The notes under the pieces are model-generated. The model was not told the DNA's origin. It did no database searches and saw only the letters and a list, made by a program, of their open reading frames with translations. Positions 8,131 through 14,343 of a stretch of DNA of 16,522 nt are shown piece after piece. The translations under genes were made by a program, and so were the position numbers. The DNA is taken from positions 1-16,522 of the forward strand of contig JAQGKC010000494.1 in assembly GCA_028290305.1 (NCBI GenBank), written 5' to 3'. The stretch is from Bradyrhizobium sp. (lineage in GTDB: Bacteria; Pseudomonadota; Alphaproteobacteria; Rhizobiales; Xanthobacteraceae). Position 1 is the first letter of the stretch; each line of letters begins with the position of its first letter.

Positions 8131-9154
8131 CGCGCACCTCGTATTTGGTGGGCTTGCCAAGGCTCGGCATCGATCGCACGACCCAGTCCGCGGTCCACGA
8201 GATCAGTTGCTCGGTGTCGACGATTGGCAGGCCGAACAGTTTCACGGCTTGCGACGTGTTAGTGAGCCAGGCCGTTGGTTCCTCCTTGCTGACGATGACC
8301 GGTTCGCGGCCGAACAGGGCGCCGAACTTTGCCGCGAGGTCGCGCACGGCGAAAATCTCGTGGCCGCTGACATTAATCGGCGACGTCGGCGTGTCGCAAT
8401 AAGCAAGGCAGCGCAGCGCCTGTGCGGCGGCGTCACCTTGCCAGATGAAATTGACATGGCCGAGGCTGACGTCGATCGGCTTGTCGCTGAGAATCTTGGT
8501 CGCGATGTCGTGCAGCACGCCGTATCGCATGTCGATCGCGTAGTTCAACCGGAACAATCGGCCAGGCGTGGCAAACTTGCGCGAGAAATATTCGAACATG
8601 CGCTCGCGCCCGACGCAGGACTGCGCGTATTCGCCGGGTGGATCGGGCGAAAGAGCCTCATCGGCGCCCTTTCCGTTCACCGGTACGAACGGATAGATGC
8701 AGCCGGTCGAGAACGCGACGATCCGCGAATTCGGGAAGGCTTGCGCGACCAGCGCGGGGACGTGCGCGTTCATGGCCCAGGTCAGCGACAGGTCGCCTTC
8801 CGCGCCAAATTTGCGTCCGGCCATGAAGACGATGTTTGGCGCTTTGGGCAGCGCTTCGATGGCGGCTTCATCGAGCAGATCGCAACCGAGCGTTTCGACG
8901 CCGCGGGCTTCGAGCCACGCTTTTGTGCCGGGGTCGCTGAATCGCGCAACGCCGATGACGCGCCGGTCGGGCAGGGCAGCCTTTGCGAGGCCGGCGAGCG
9001 TAGGTCCCATCTTCCCGGCGACACCGAGGATCATGATGTCGCCGTCGACTTTCCCGAGGTCGTCGATCAGCGCCTGGCTCGGCCGGCACAGCAGGTCGTC
9101 AAGGGCTGCGATATCGGGAATGGTGTCCGGCAGACTGTCGCGCGTAAGCAGCAT
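8117..9154 (-). CDS. NAD-dependent epimerase/dehydratase family (extended SDR-like) protein
   Basis: 345 residues. The Rossmann dinucleotide loop is visible as ILGVAGKMG (42-50), preceded by an unusually long N-terminal segment of about 38 residues. Further family landmarks are VIGVARFSD after strand 2, DLLDEAAIEALPKAPNIVFMAG (92-113) and the strand-5 motif VAFSTGCIYPF (147-155 region). The active-site helix reads GEYAQSCVGRERMFEYFS: Tyr176 is present, but the Lys of the YxxxK catalytic motif is Cys180 (codon TGC, 8615-8617). The protein may thus bind nucleotide without standard SDR chemistry. Start ATG 9154 follows GGGGAAGAG at a good distance and lies 19 nt after the permease stop. The 3' end overlaps the GNAT gene. 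The family is clear; the reaction is unknown. Confidence 0.8.
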   Translation of the reverse strand: MLLTRDSLPDTIPDIAALDDLLCRPSQALIDDLGKVDGDIMILGVAGKMGPTLAGLAKAALPDRRVIGVARFSDPGTKAWLEARGVETLGCDLLDEAAIEALPKAPNIVFMAGRKFGAEGDLSLTWAMNAHVPALVAQAFPNSRIVAFSTGCIYPFVPVNGKGADEALSPDPPGEYAQSCVGRERMFEYFSRKFATPGRLFRLNYAIDMRYGVLHDIATKILSDKPIDVSLGHVNFIWQGDAAAQALRCLAYCDTPTSPINVSGHEIFAVRDLAAKFGALFGREPVIVSKEEPTAWLTNTSQAVKLFGLPIVDTEQLISWTADWVVRSMPSLGKPTKYEVRDGRY

Positions 9155-9173
9155 ATCTCTTCCCCGTTTATTC

Positions 9174-9947
9174 TTATTGCAGCCGTACGTCCCTGACCAC
9201 GAACAGCCGTTCGATGCCAAGCACGAGGCCGTAGAGCATTACCCCAAGCAGGGTCAAAAGCACGACCGCCATGACCATGGCTGGCGTGTCGAGCGAGGAC
9301 TGCACTTGAATCATCAGATAACCGAGGCCGCGCTCGGACGCGATGAACTCGCCGACGATCGCGCCGGCGACCGCAAGAATGGCGCCGACCTTCATGCCGG
9401 AAAACACGTAAGGCAGCGCGCCCGGCAATTGTATTTTCCGGAACAGCGTCCAGCGCGACCCACGCAGCGATTTTACCAGGTCCAGCAAATCGGGTTCGAC
9501 TTCGCTCAGTCCACGCGCGGTCGTCAGCAGGATCGGAAAGAAACAGATGCTGAACGCAATCAGGATGTTCGGAAAGATGCCGTAGCTGAACCACACGATG
9601 AACAGCGGACCGAGCGCCACTTTCGGAATCATGTTCAGCGTAACGAACAGCGGCAGCAGCAGAAGGCTGACCATCGGCGACCAGCAGAACAGCACAGCCA
9701 GCGTCACGCCGACGAAGGCGCCGAGGCCAAAACCGCCCAGGATCTCCACGGATGTGACGGCGAAGTTGGAAAGCCAGGCATATTTCGCTGACGCCAGCGT
9801 CGCGAGGGTAGCGAGCGGCGAGGGCAGGATGAATTTCGGCACGTGGAAAGCGTCGACCAGAACCTGCCAGAGCACGATCACGACGAGATGCACGATCAGG
9901 ATGATCGCCAAAGACCGCGCCGACCGTATTCCGTCGCTGGACACCAT
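9174..9947 (-). CDS. ABC transporter permease (SsuC/TauC type), second importer
   Basis: 257 residues with about six membrane segments: near residues 12-32, 66-90, 92-110, 115-140, 185-205 and 225-245. The cytoplasmic coupling loop is well preserved (DLVKSLRGSRWTLFRKIQLP, then GALPYVFSGMKVG). Start ATG 9947 has a near-ideal AAAGGAG (9951-9957) 3 nt upstream. It is the first gene of the minus-strand operon, directly downstream of a promoter and palindrome described separately. It should form the channel for the ATPase at 5457-6239 and the binding protein at 10805-11809; pairing with the + strand importer is less likely, because that one already has its own permease. Substrate unknown. Confidence 0.92.
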   Translation of the reverse strand: MVSSDGIRSARSLAIILIVHLVVIVLWQVLVDAFHVPKFILPSPLATLATLASAKYAWLSNFAVTSVEILGGFGLGAFVGVTLAVLFCWSPMVSLLLLPLFVTLNMIPKVALGPLFIVWFSYGIFPNILIAFSICFFPILLTTARGLSEVEPDLLDLVKSLRGSRWTLFRKIQLPGALPYVFSGMKVGAILAVAGAIVGEFIASERGLGYLMIQVQSSLDTPAMVMAVVLLTLLGVMLYGLVLGIERLFVVRDVRLQ

Positions 9948-9958
9948 ATGCTCCTTTT

Positions 9959-9984
9959 GCGCGCCGGCCGGTAGCCGGCAGCGC
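9959..9984 (-). other. GC-rich hairpin in the permease-operon leader
   Basis: GCCGGC at 9963-9968 pairs with GCCGGC at 9974-9979 around a 5-nt loop. Four further pairs flank this stem across one bulged A (9980). It lies between the predicted transcription start (about 9985) and the Shine-Dalgarno site (9951-9957), so it would sit at the extreme 5' end of the mRNA. It may stabilise the transcript or tune translation; no function is shown. Confidence 0.4.
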
Positions 9985-9991
9985 GGACGCC

Positions 9992-10020
9992 AATCTATCT
10001 GGAAGCGCGCTACGTTTCAA
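9992..10020 (-). promoter_or_regulatory. Predicted sigma70-type promoter of the permease-epimerase-GNAT-lyase-ATPase operon
   Basis: On the minus strand TTGAAA (10015-10020) and TAGATT (9992-9997) are separated by exactly 17 nt. Initiation would fall near 9985, giving a leader of about 40 nt to the permease ATG at 9947. The -35 box overlaps one arm of the palindrome at 10017-10032, which suggests repression by occlusion. Confidence 0.5.
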
Positions 10021-10032
10021 CCATCTGGTTGA
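10017..10032. promoter_or_regulatory. Perfect palindrome, probable operator of the adjacent TetR regulator
   Basis: TCAACCATCTGGTTGA has two 7-bp arms that are exact inverted repeats around a 2-bp centre. It lies 8 bp beyond the tetR stop codon and overlaps the -35 box of the operon promoter. Size and shape match TetR-family operators and resemble the RutR site type (TTGACCAnnTGGTCAA). The assignment to this TetR is inference from position plus a second, degenerate copy at 10688-10703. Confidence 0.6.
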
Positions 10033-10040
10033 TTAACTCC

Positions 10041-10685
10041 TCAAGGCCGCAACGCCTGGATGACCAGGTCGACCACGTGTTTGCGGCGTGCCCGCTTGGC
10101 GGCGGCGCTCGCCAGGTCCTTGCCGAAGATCGCCGACAAAGTGGGCGTGTTCGAGAAGAAGAAATAGCTGAGGCCCGCGATCGAAATATAGAGATGCACT
10201 GGATCGATGCCTTTGCGAAAAATTCCGGCCCGCACGCCCTGGCCGAGAATCTTCGAGACCATGCTCACCAACGGCGAATGCATGTCCTCGACTTTCAGCG
10301 AGGCGCGCACGTGCCTCGCGCCATTGCGGTTTTCGTCGTTGAGCAGCACGATGAAATCGGGGTGCAGCGCGAGGTGATCGAAGGAACTCTCGATCAGCTT
10401 TTTGATCGCCCGTTCGGGAGGCAGCCCTTCAAGGTTGAGCTTGCGCTCCTGGGCTCGGATTTCCTCATAGACCCACTCGAGCACGGCAAGGTAGAGCGCG
10501 TCCTTGTCACCGAAATAATGGTAGACCAGTTGCTTGTTGACGCCGGCACGCGCCGCGATCTCATCGACCCTCGCGCCGGCAAGGCCGCTCTTTGCAAATT
10601 CGCGCCGTGCCGCCGTCAGCAGCTTCCTGCGGGTGGCGACCGGATTGCGCCGTTGGCGCTTCGCGCCGTTTGATCGTTCAGCCAT
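10041..10685 (-). CDS. TetR/AcrR family transcriptional regulator (RutR-like C-terminal region)
   Basis: 214 residues. After a basic N-terminal tail (residues 8-21) comes the TetR DNA-binding domain: RRKLLTAARREFAKSGLAGA, then VDEIAARAGVNKQLVYHYFG (40-59), the helix-turn-helix with the family Y-x-Y-F ending. The C-terminal ligand and dimer region (about 70-214) has no motif that reveals the ligand, but its layout resembles the TetR_C_3 (RutR/YcdC) type. Start ATG 10685 is preferred; a TTG at 10706 would add seven residues and overlap the operator-like site. It lies between the divergent binding-protein gene and the minus-strand operon, with a palindrome on each side, so it probably represses both and itself. 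The inducer is perhaps the imported solute or its product; this is inference. Confidence 0.88.
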   Translation of the reverse strand: MAERSNGAKRQRRNPVATRRKLLTAARREFAKSGLAGARVDEIAARAGVNKQLVYHYFGDKDALYLAVLEWVYEEIRAQERKLNLEGLPPERAIKKLIESSFDHLALHPDFIVLLNDENRNGARHVRASLKVEDMHSPLVSMVSKILGQGVRAGIFRKGIDPVHLYISIAGLSYFFFSNTPTLSAIFGKDLASAAAKRARRKHVVDLVIQALRP

Positions 10686-10687
10686 TT

Positions 10688-10703
10688 CCAACCAGACAGT
10701 TGA
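10688..10703. promoter_or_regulatory. Degenerate second operator-like site upstream of tetR
   Basis: CCAACCAGACAGTTGA matches the perfect palindrome at 10017-10032 at 11 of 16 positions, with CAACCA and GTTGA conserved in the outer arms. It begins 2 nt upstream of the tetR ATG and overlaps a + strand TTGACA, so binding here could control both tetR and the divergent binding-protein gene. Confidence 0.45.
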
Positions 10704-10728
10704 CAATTCGACCCGTCCCTTGTTGCAT
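10700..10728 (+). promoter_or_regulatory. Possible promoter of the divergent binding-protein gene
   Basis: TTGACA (10700-10705) is a perfect -35 hexamer. At 17-nt spacing the -10 candidate TTGCAT (10723-10728) matches only 3 of 6 consensus positions, so the promoter may be weak or regulated. The leader to the ATG at 10805 would be about 70 nt. Confidence 0.3.
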
Positions 10729-10804
10729 TGGTAACCTTAGGGGCGTGCGACGACAAGGCCGTCGGGCCGGTCGGGACCAGCCGTAAGCGGCGGGGAGAGT
10801 TGCC

Positions 10805-11809
10805 ATGAGAAGTCTGAGGATGATGGGACTGGCGCTCGCCCTTGTCGCACCGGCCGTTCCATCTAATGCCGCCAAGTCCGTCAATTTGATTCTGAACTGG
10901 TCGCCAACCGCGGACCATTCACCGTTTTATTATGCCAAGGCGCAGGGCTGGTACGAGAAGGCCGGCATCGATCTCAACATCGAGGTCGGCAAGGGATCCG
11001 GGGTTTCGTCGCTGAAGGTCGGCTCCGGCGGCTCGGCGTTCGGCATCGCGGATCTGGCGACGATGCTGGTAGCGCGCAGCAAGGGCGCCGATGACGTCGC
11101 GTTGATGAGTATCTACGCCAATACCGGACAGACCTTCTATTGGCTGAAGAGCTATGGCGTCAGCGGCGTCAAGGATTTTCCCGGTCACAAGATCGGCAAT
11201 CCGCCGGGCGATGCCTCGCGGGTGATGTGGCCGGCATTCGCCAAGGCGGCGGGGATCGCACCTGATGCCGTGGGCTTTGTGAATGTCGGGCCGACCGCCA
11301 AGATAGCGGCGCTGAAAAGCCACACCGTCGATATCATCAGCGATTTCTATAACGAGCATGATCTGAAAGTCATCGAGTTCGGCAGCGACCTCGGCTTCGT
11401 GAACTGGAAGGACATCGGGCTCAATCCGTACGGCAATTCGCTGATCGTCAACGGTGCGTTTCTGGAGAAAAATCCAAAACTCGCGGAAGATTTCGTGCGG
11501 ATCAGTCAGAAGGCGTTTGCCGCATGCGTCGCCGATATCAATCCATGCCTGAAGGCGCTGCTCGATCAGGTGTCCGGTCTCGACAAGGAAAACCAGGAGC
11601 GGCAGTGGGAACGCATCAAATTCCTGATGACCGATGAGTTCACGACGACGAAAGCGCTCGGCTGGATCGATGCCGGCCGGATGAAAAAGGATTACGCGTT
11701 GGTGCAAACCTATCTCGGCATGGAAAAGCCGTTTGCGGTGGAAAGCGCCTTTACCACAAGGCTGCTCGACCCATCGATCAAGATGGACGCAAGTAAGGTG
11801 AAGAAGTGA
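10805..11809 (+). CDS. NMT1/THI5-like ABC transporter periplasmic substrate-binding protein
   Basis: 334 residues with a Sec signal peptide (basic MRSLRM, hydrophobic LALALVAPAV, likely cleavage after S-N-A near residue 22). The mature protein opens with VNLILNWSPTADHSPFYYAKAQGWYEKAGID, the characteristic start of NMT1/THI5-like binding proteins, followed by GSGVSSLKVGSGGSAFGIAD and the DFPGHKIGNPPGDASRVMW region. THI5-like members include pyrimidine-precursor binders, but many others bind unrelated solutes. The RBS GGAG (10794-10797) is 7 nt before the ATG. No permease or ATPase follows on this strand. Its partners are most likely the minus-strand permease and ATPase genes across the divergent tetR, an unusual split arrangement. 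Ligand unknown. Confidence 0.88.
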   Translation: MRSLRMMGLALALVAPAVPSNAAKSVNLILNWSPTADHSPFYYAKAQGWYEKAGIDLNIEVGKGSGVSSLKVGSGGSAFGIADLATMLVARSKGADDVALMSIYANTGQTFYWLKSYGVSGVKDFPGHKIGNPPGDASRVMWPAFAKAAGIAPDAVGFVNVGPTAKIAALKSHTVDIISDFYNEHDLKVIEFGSDLGFVNWKDIGLNPYGNSLIVNGAFLEKNPKLAEDFVRISQKAFAACVADINPCLKALLDQVSGLDKENQERQWERIKFLMTDEFTTTKALGWIDAGRMKKDYALVQTYLGMEKPFAVESAFTTRLLDPSIKMDASKVKK

Positions 11810-11818
11810 TAACGCGCA

Positions 11819-12033
11819 TCACTGCTGTGGGATGCCGGAAGCTTTGACCACTGTGGTCAGCTTCTCGTAGTCCGCTTTCATCAGGGCCGTCAGTTCGTTC
11901 AGCGGCATCGGCTTGCCCGGGATATCGGCGAAGGCCGGTTCGGATAGTTGCTCTCAGCCCACGCGTACGGATCAAGGCCCGGCATTGTTGCGGCGACGAT
12001 CGCGATCAGGCCAATGGCACGGATGGCACTCAT
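11819..12033 (-). pseudogene. Remnant of a Bug/TctC-type (tripartite tricarboxylate transporter) binding-protein gene, internally deleted
   Basis: ATG 12033, with a strong GGGAGGGGG site just upstream, opens MSAIRAIGLIAIVAATMPGL and reads through AWAESNYPNRP, the usual signal-peptide end and first mature residues (YPxRP) of Bug proteins. Right after that (near 11941) the frame changes. The +1-shifted frame reads FADIPGKPMPLNELTALM, then KADYEKLTTVVKASGIPQQ and a stop at 11819-11821, the typical C-terminus of the same family. About 70 codons remain of a gene that normally has about 320, so the middle was lost by a deletion that also broke the frame. In the original frame translation stops about nine codons past the junction. 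It lies downstream of iclR on the same strand and convergent with the binding-protein gene, 9 nt away. Confidence 0.8.
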
Positions 12034-12054
12034 ACTCCCCCTCCCATGATGACG

Positions 12055-12072
12055 ACATCGTTCGAGCGATGT
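12055..12072. other. Inverted repeat between iclR and the Bug remnant
   Basis: ACATCG (12055-12060) and CGATGT (12067-12072) are exact inverted repeats around a 6-nt spacer, 22 nt upstream of the remnant's start codon. It could be an old operator or a small hairpin for that gene; there is no further evidence. Confidence 0.3.
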
Positions 12073-12084
12073 ATTTATTTTAAT

Positions 12085-12115
12085 CGACGACCGATCATTT
12101 TTTGGATCGGCGTCG
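12085..12115 (-). terminator. Hairpin just downstream of iclR, possible terminator
   Basis: CGACGACCGATC (12085-12096) pairs with GATCGGCGTCG (12105-12115) with one bulged base around an 8-nt loop. It begins 7 nt after the iclR stop, where a terminator would be expected. On the minus strand it is followed by an A/T-rich stretch rather than a T-run, so intrinsic termination is uncertain. Confidence 0.4.
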
Positions 12116-12122
12116 TATTCCC

Positions 12123-12944
12123 TCAGGTGTTGTCGACAAGCGATCGAATGCTGCGGGCCAGACCGAGGATGCGCGGCCCGCATTCGCGCTCAATCTGTTC
12201 GGCGCTGAATCGAAACGAGGGAATGCCGCAGTTCACGGACAGACAATCACCCGTCGGCGTACGATAGAGCGGCGCCGCGACGCCAAAGATCTCCCGCCGC
12301 CACTCGCCAAGCGAAACGGCGAATCCTCGCTCTTTGCAGAGCTCGATGTCCGGCAGCGTCCGCGTCTGCACATATTCGAAATCCTCCGGGCGCTCCGTTT
12401 TCGTGGTCTGCACGTAAAGTTCGAGTTCTTCTTTGGTGGAAAGCGACAGCAACGCCCGTCCAACGGCGGTGGTCGACAATGACCCTGTGAAGCCGACGTC
12501 GGGAACGTGGGGCACGGCATCGGTGGTGCGCAGGGTTTCAACATAGATGAAGTCGAGACCGAACGGCATCGCAATGGATACGGTCCCGCCGGCATAGGCG
12601 GCGAAGTCGCGCATCAAGGGGCGCGCCATTTGCCGGACTTTCAGAGCCGACAGCACGGGATACGCCGCAGCCAGGATGCCAAGACCGAGTTCGAAGCGCC
12701 CCTTTGCGTCGCGCTTGAGATAGCCAAGCTGGGCCAGGGTGTAGGTCAGCCGCGACACCGTCGGCCGCGACAGGCCCGTATGCATCGCGAGATCCGCGTT
12801 CGACAAAGAGCCGGTGCTGTTGCGGAAGGCAGCAAGCACATCGAGCCCATGCGCCAACGTGGTCGCAAACGACGGATCAGCTTGGTCTCCCGCAGCTCTC
12901 GTTCGGGAAACAGCCTGACTACCCTGAGACGAAGTCGAGATCAT
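12123..12944 (-). CDS. IclR family transcriptional regulator
   Basis: 273 residues. After an N-terminal tail of about 30 residues comes the winged helix-turn-helix: LAHGLDVLAAFRNSTGSLSN, then ADLAMHTGLSRPTVSRLTYTLAQLGYL (about 50-76) with the wing KRDAKGRFELG. The effector domain follows (about 90-265), with the family pattern LSTTAVGRALLSL (around 155-167) and a C-terminal CLSVNCGIPSF segment. It is divergent from the acyl-CoA dehydrogenase gene across 102 nt that contain nested inverted repeats, so it most likely controls that gene, the alkyl-sulfatase gene and itself. Before it decayed, the Bug gene downstream may have been a further target. No Shine-Dalgarno is visible before ATG 12944, and the best -10 box ends only 5 nt upstream, so the mRNA may be leaderless. 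Confidence 0.92.
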   Translation of the reverse strand: MISTSSQGSQAVSRTRAAGDQADPSFATTLAHGLDVLAAFRNSTGSLSNADLAMHTGLSRPTVSRLTYTLAQLGYLKRDAKGRFELGLGILAAAYPVLSALKVRQMARPLMRDFAAYAGGTVSIAMPFGLDFIYVETLRTTDAVPHVPDVGFTGSLSTTAVGRALLSLSTKEELELYVQTTKTERPEDFEYVQTRTLPDIELCKERGFAVSLGEWRREIFGVAAPLYRTPTGDCLSVNCGIPSFRFSAEQIERECGPRILGLARSIRSLVDNT

Positions 12945-12949
12945 GCGAA

Positions 12950-12992
12950 ATATTGGACATAATGCTATGTTTTGTCAATATATCGGAACATA
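12950..12992. promoter_or_regulatory. Overlapping divergent promoters with nested inverted repeats (probable IclR operator)
   Basis: ATATTG (12950-12955) and CAATAT (12976-12981) form an outer inverted repeat. ACATA (12957-12961) and TATGT (12966-12970) form an inner one around ATGC. TATGTT (12966-12971) also pairs with AACATA (12987-12992). For iclR the minus strand has TTGACA (12973-12978) and CAATAT (12950-12955) at 17-nt spacing. For the dehydrogenase gene the plus strand has TTGGAC (12953-12958) and CAATAT (12976-12981), also at 17 nt. The two promoters would therefore overlap face to face. This A/T-rich patch stands out from its surroundings. Binding by the IclR protein is inferred from position. 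Confidence 0.45.
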
Positions 12993-13046
12993 TTTGCATT
13001 TCGTGTTGGCATACGTTTAGATGCCGCGCGCACGTGGGAGGTATCC

Positions 13047-14291
13047 ATGGATTTCGATCTTTCCGAACGGTCGGAACAATGGCGAAAACGGCTGCAGGCG
13101 TTCTTCGACCAGGAGGTGCTTCCGCGCCACCGCGCCTGGGTCGAACACACGGCGCTTCATCGCGAAGCGGCGCCTTTTATGAGCGAGCTCCAGCAGAAGG
13201 CGCGGGCGGTAGGGCTGTGGAATCTCGGTCTTCCCGAACTCGGGGCTGACGAGCCGGGGACACGTCTTTCAAATCTCGAATATGCGCCACTCGCCGAGAT
13301 CATGGGACGGCTGTTCTGGGCCTCCGAGGTCTTCAACTGTCAGGCACCTGACGTTCCCAACATGATCGCGCTGCAGAATTGTGCGACATCAGCGCAGAAG
13401 GCGCGATGGCTGCGACCGCTTCTGGAAGCCCAGACCCGTTCCGCCTTCGGGATGACCGAACCGGACGTGGCGTCCTCGGATGCGACCAACATTGCAACGC
13501 GGATGGTCCGCGATCACGACGACTACATCATCAATGGCCGCAAATGGTTCATCACCGGCGCGGCGCATCCGCGATGCAGTTTCCTGATCGTCATGGGCGT
13601 GACCGATCCGGATGCGGACCGAACCCGCCGTCATTCCTGTATCATCGTGCCGATGGACGCGCCGGGCGTTCGCCTGGTCCGGCCGCTGCGCTGGATGGGG
13701 TGTGAGGATCATGTTGCGCCGATCGGTGAACTCGCCTTCGACAATGTCCGTGTGTCCGGAGCGAACCTGCTCGGCGAAGAGGGGGCAGGTTTCAAGGTCG
13801 CCCAGATCCGCCTTGGACCTGCGAGGATCCATCATTGCATGCGTTCGATCGGTCTCTGTGAAGTGTTGATCGAACTGATGATGGTGCGATCGGCGGAACG
13901 CTTCGCGTTCGGACGCGCGGTTATTCAATACGACACCGTGCAGCGCTGGATCGCCGAATCTCGCGTTGAGCTCGAGCAGGCGCGGCTGCTGGCCTACCGG
14001 TGCGCGTGGCGACTCGATCAGACCGGCCACCATGGCGCCTGGCGCGACGTATCGCTGATCAAGGTCGCCGTTCCCGCCATGTTGCAGCGGATCGCCGACC
14101 GCGCCATGCAGGTGTTCGGCGCGATGGGTGGCTCCGACGATACGCCCATTCACCAAGCGCTGGCCTGGGGTCGCTTGCTCCGGATCGGAGATGGACCGGA
14201 CGAAGTGCATTTGCGGCAGATCTTCCGTATGGAGGCCACGCCTTCCTGGTCGATCGCGGACTCGCCGTATCTCGCGGCGCGTCCGTTATGA
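13047..14291 (+). CDS. Acyl-CoA dehydrogenase family protein (ACAD10/11-like subgroup)
   Basis: 414 residues, normal for the family. It oxidises acyl-CoA at C2-C3 with FAD, passing electrons to ETF. Domain order is clear: an N-terminal helical domain (1-130), then the FAD and substrate motif FGMTEPDVASSDATN (134-148) with NGRKWFITG (163-171) in the beta domain. The C-terminal helical domain carries FGRAVIQYDTVQRWIAES, QVFGAMGGSDDTPIHQALAWGR and RIGDGPDEVH. That last motif is typical of the ACAD10/11-like branch, where it replaces the Y-E-G-T ending of classical members. Start ATG 13047 has GGGAGG (13036-13041) 5 nt upstream; a TTG 25 codons earlier lies inside the promoter region and is rejected. 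It is followed after 52 nt by the alkyl-sulfatase gene, probably cotranscribed. Acyl chain preference is unknown. Confidence 0.92.
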   Translation: MDFDLSERSEQWRKRLQAFFDQEVLPRHRAWVEHTALHREAAPFMSELQQKARAVGLWNLGLPELGADEPGTRLSNLEYAPLAEIMGRLFWASEVFNCQAPDVPNMIALQNCATSAQKARWLRPLLEAQTRSAFGMTEPDVASSDATNIATRMVRDHDDYIINGRKWFITGAAHPRCSFLIVMGVTDPDADRTRRHSCIIVPMDAPGVRLVRPLRWMGCEDHVAPIGELAFDNVRVSGANLLGEEGAGFKVAQIRLGPARIHHCMRSIGLCEVLIELMMVRSAERFAFGRAVIQYDTVQRWIAESRVELEQARLLAYRCAWRLDQTGHHGAWRDVSLIKVAVPAMLQRIADRAMQVFGAMGGSDDTPIHQALAWGRLLRIGDGPDEVHLRQIFRMEATPSWSIADSPYLAARPL

Positions 14292-14343
14292 CCTAAAATT
14301 TTTTCGAGTTTGATTTCCGCATCATGCGAGGGAGCACAACAAC

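Noticed and set aside
8087..9196. Open frame on the plus strand (369 codons) opposite the SDR-like gene
   Set aside because: It lies entirely antisense to the SDR and GNAT genes, lacks a plausible RBS, and has an unnatural Arg/Asp-rich composition.
8697..9791. Open frame on the plus strand (364 codons) across the SDR and permease genes
   Set aside because: It is antisense to both genes, and its second half is rich in Gln, His and Arg, as expected from reading a membrane-protein gene backwards.
10041..10706. TTG start at 10706 for the TetR gene
   Set aside because: It adds seven residues unlike a TetR N-terminus and overlaps the operator-like site; ATG 10685 is simpler, though its RBS is weak.
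12972..13046. TTG-initiated N-terminal extension of 25 residues on the acyl-CoA dehydrogenase
   Set aside because: It would start inside the promoter/operator region, while ATG 13047 has a GGGAGG site 5 nt upstream and begins exactly where the family homology begins.
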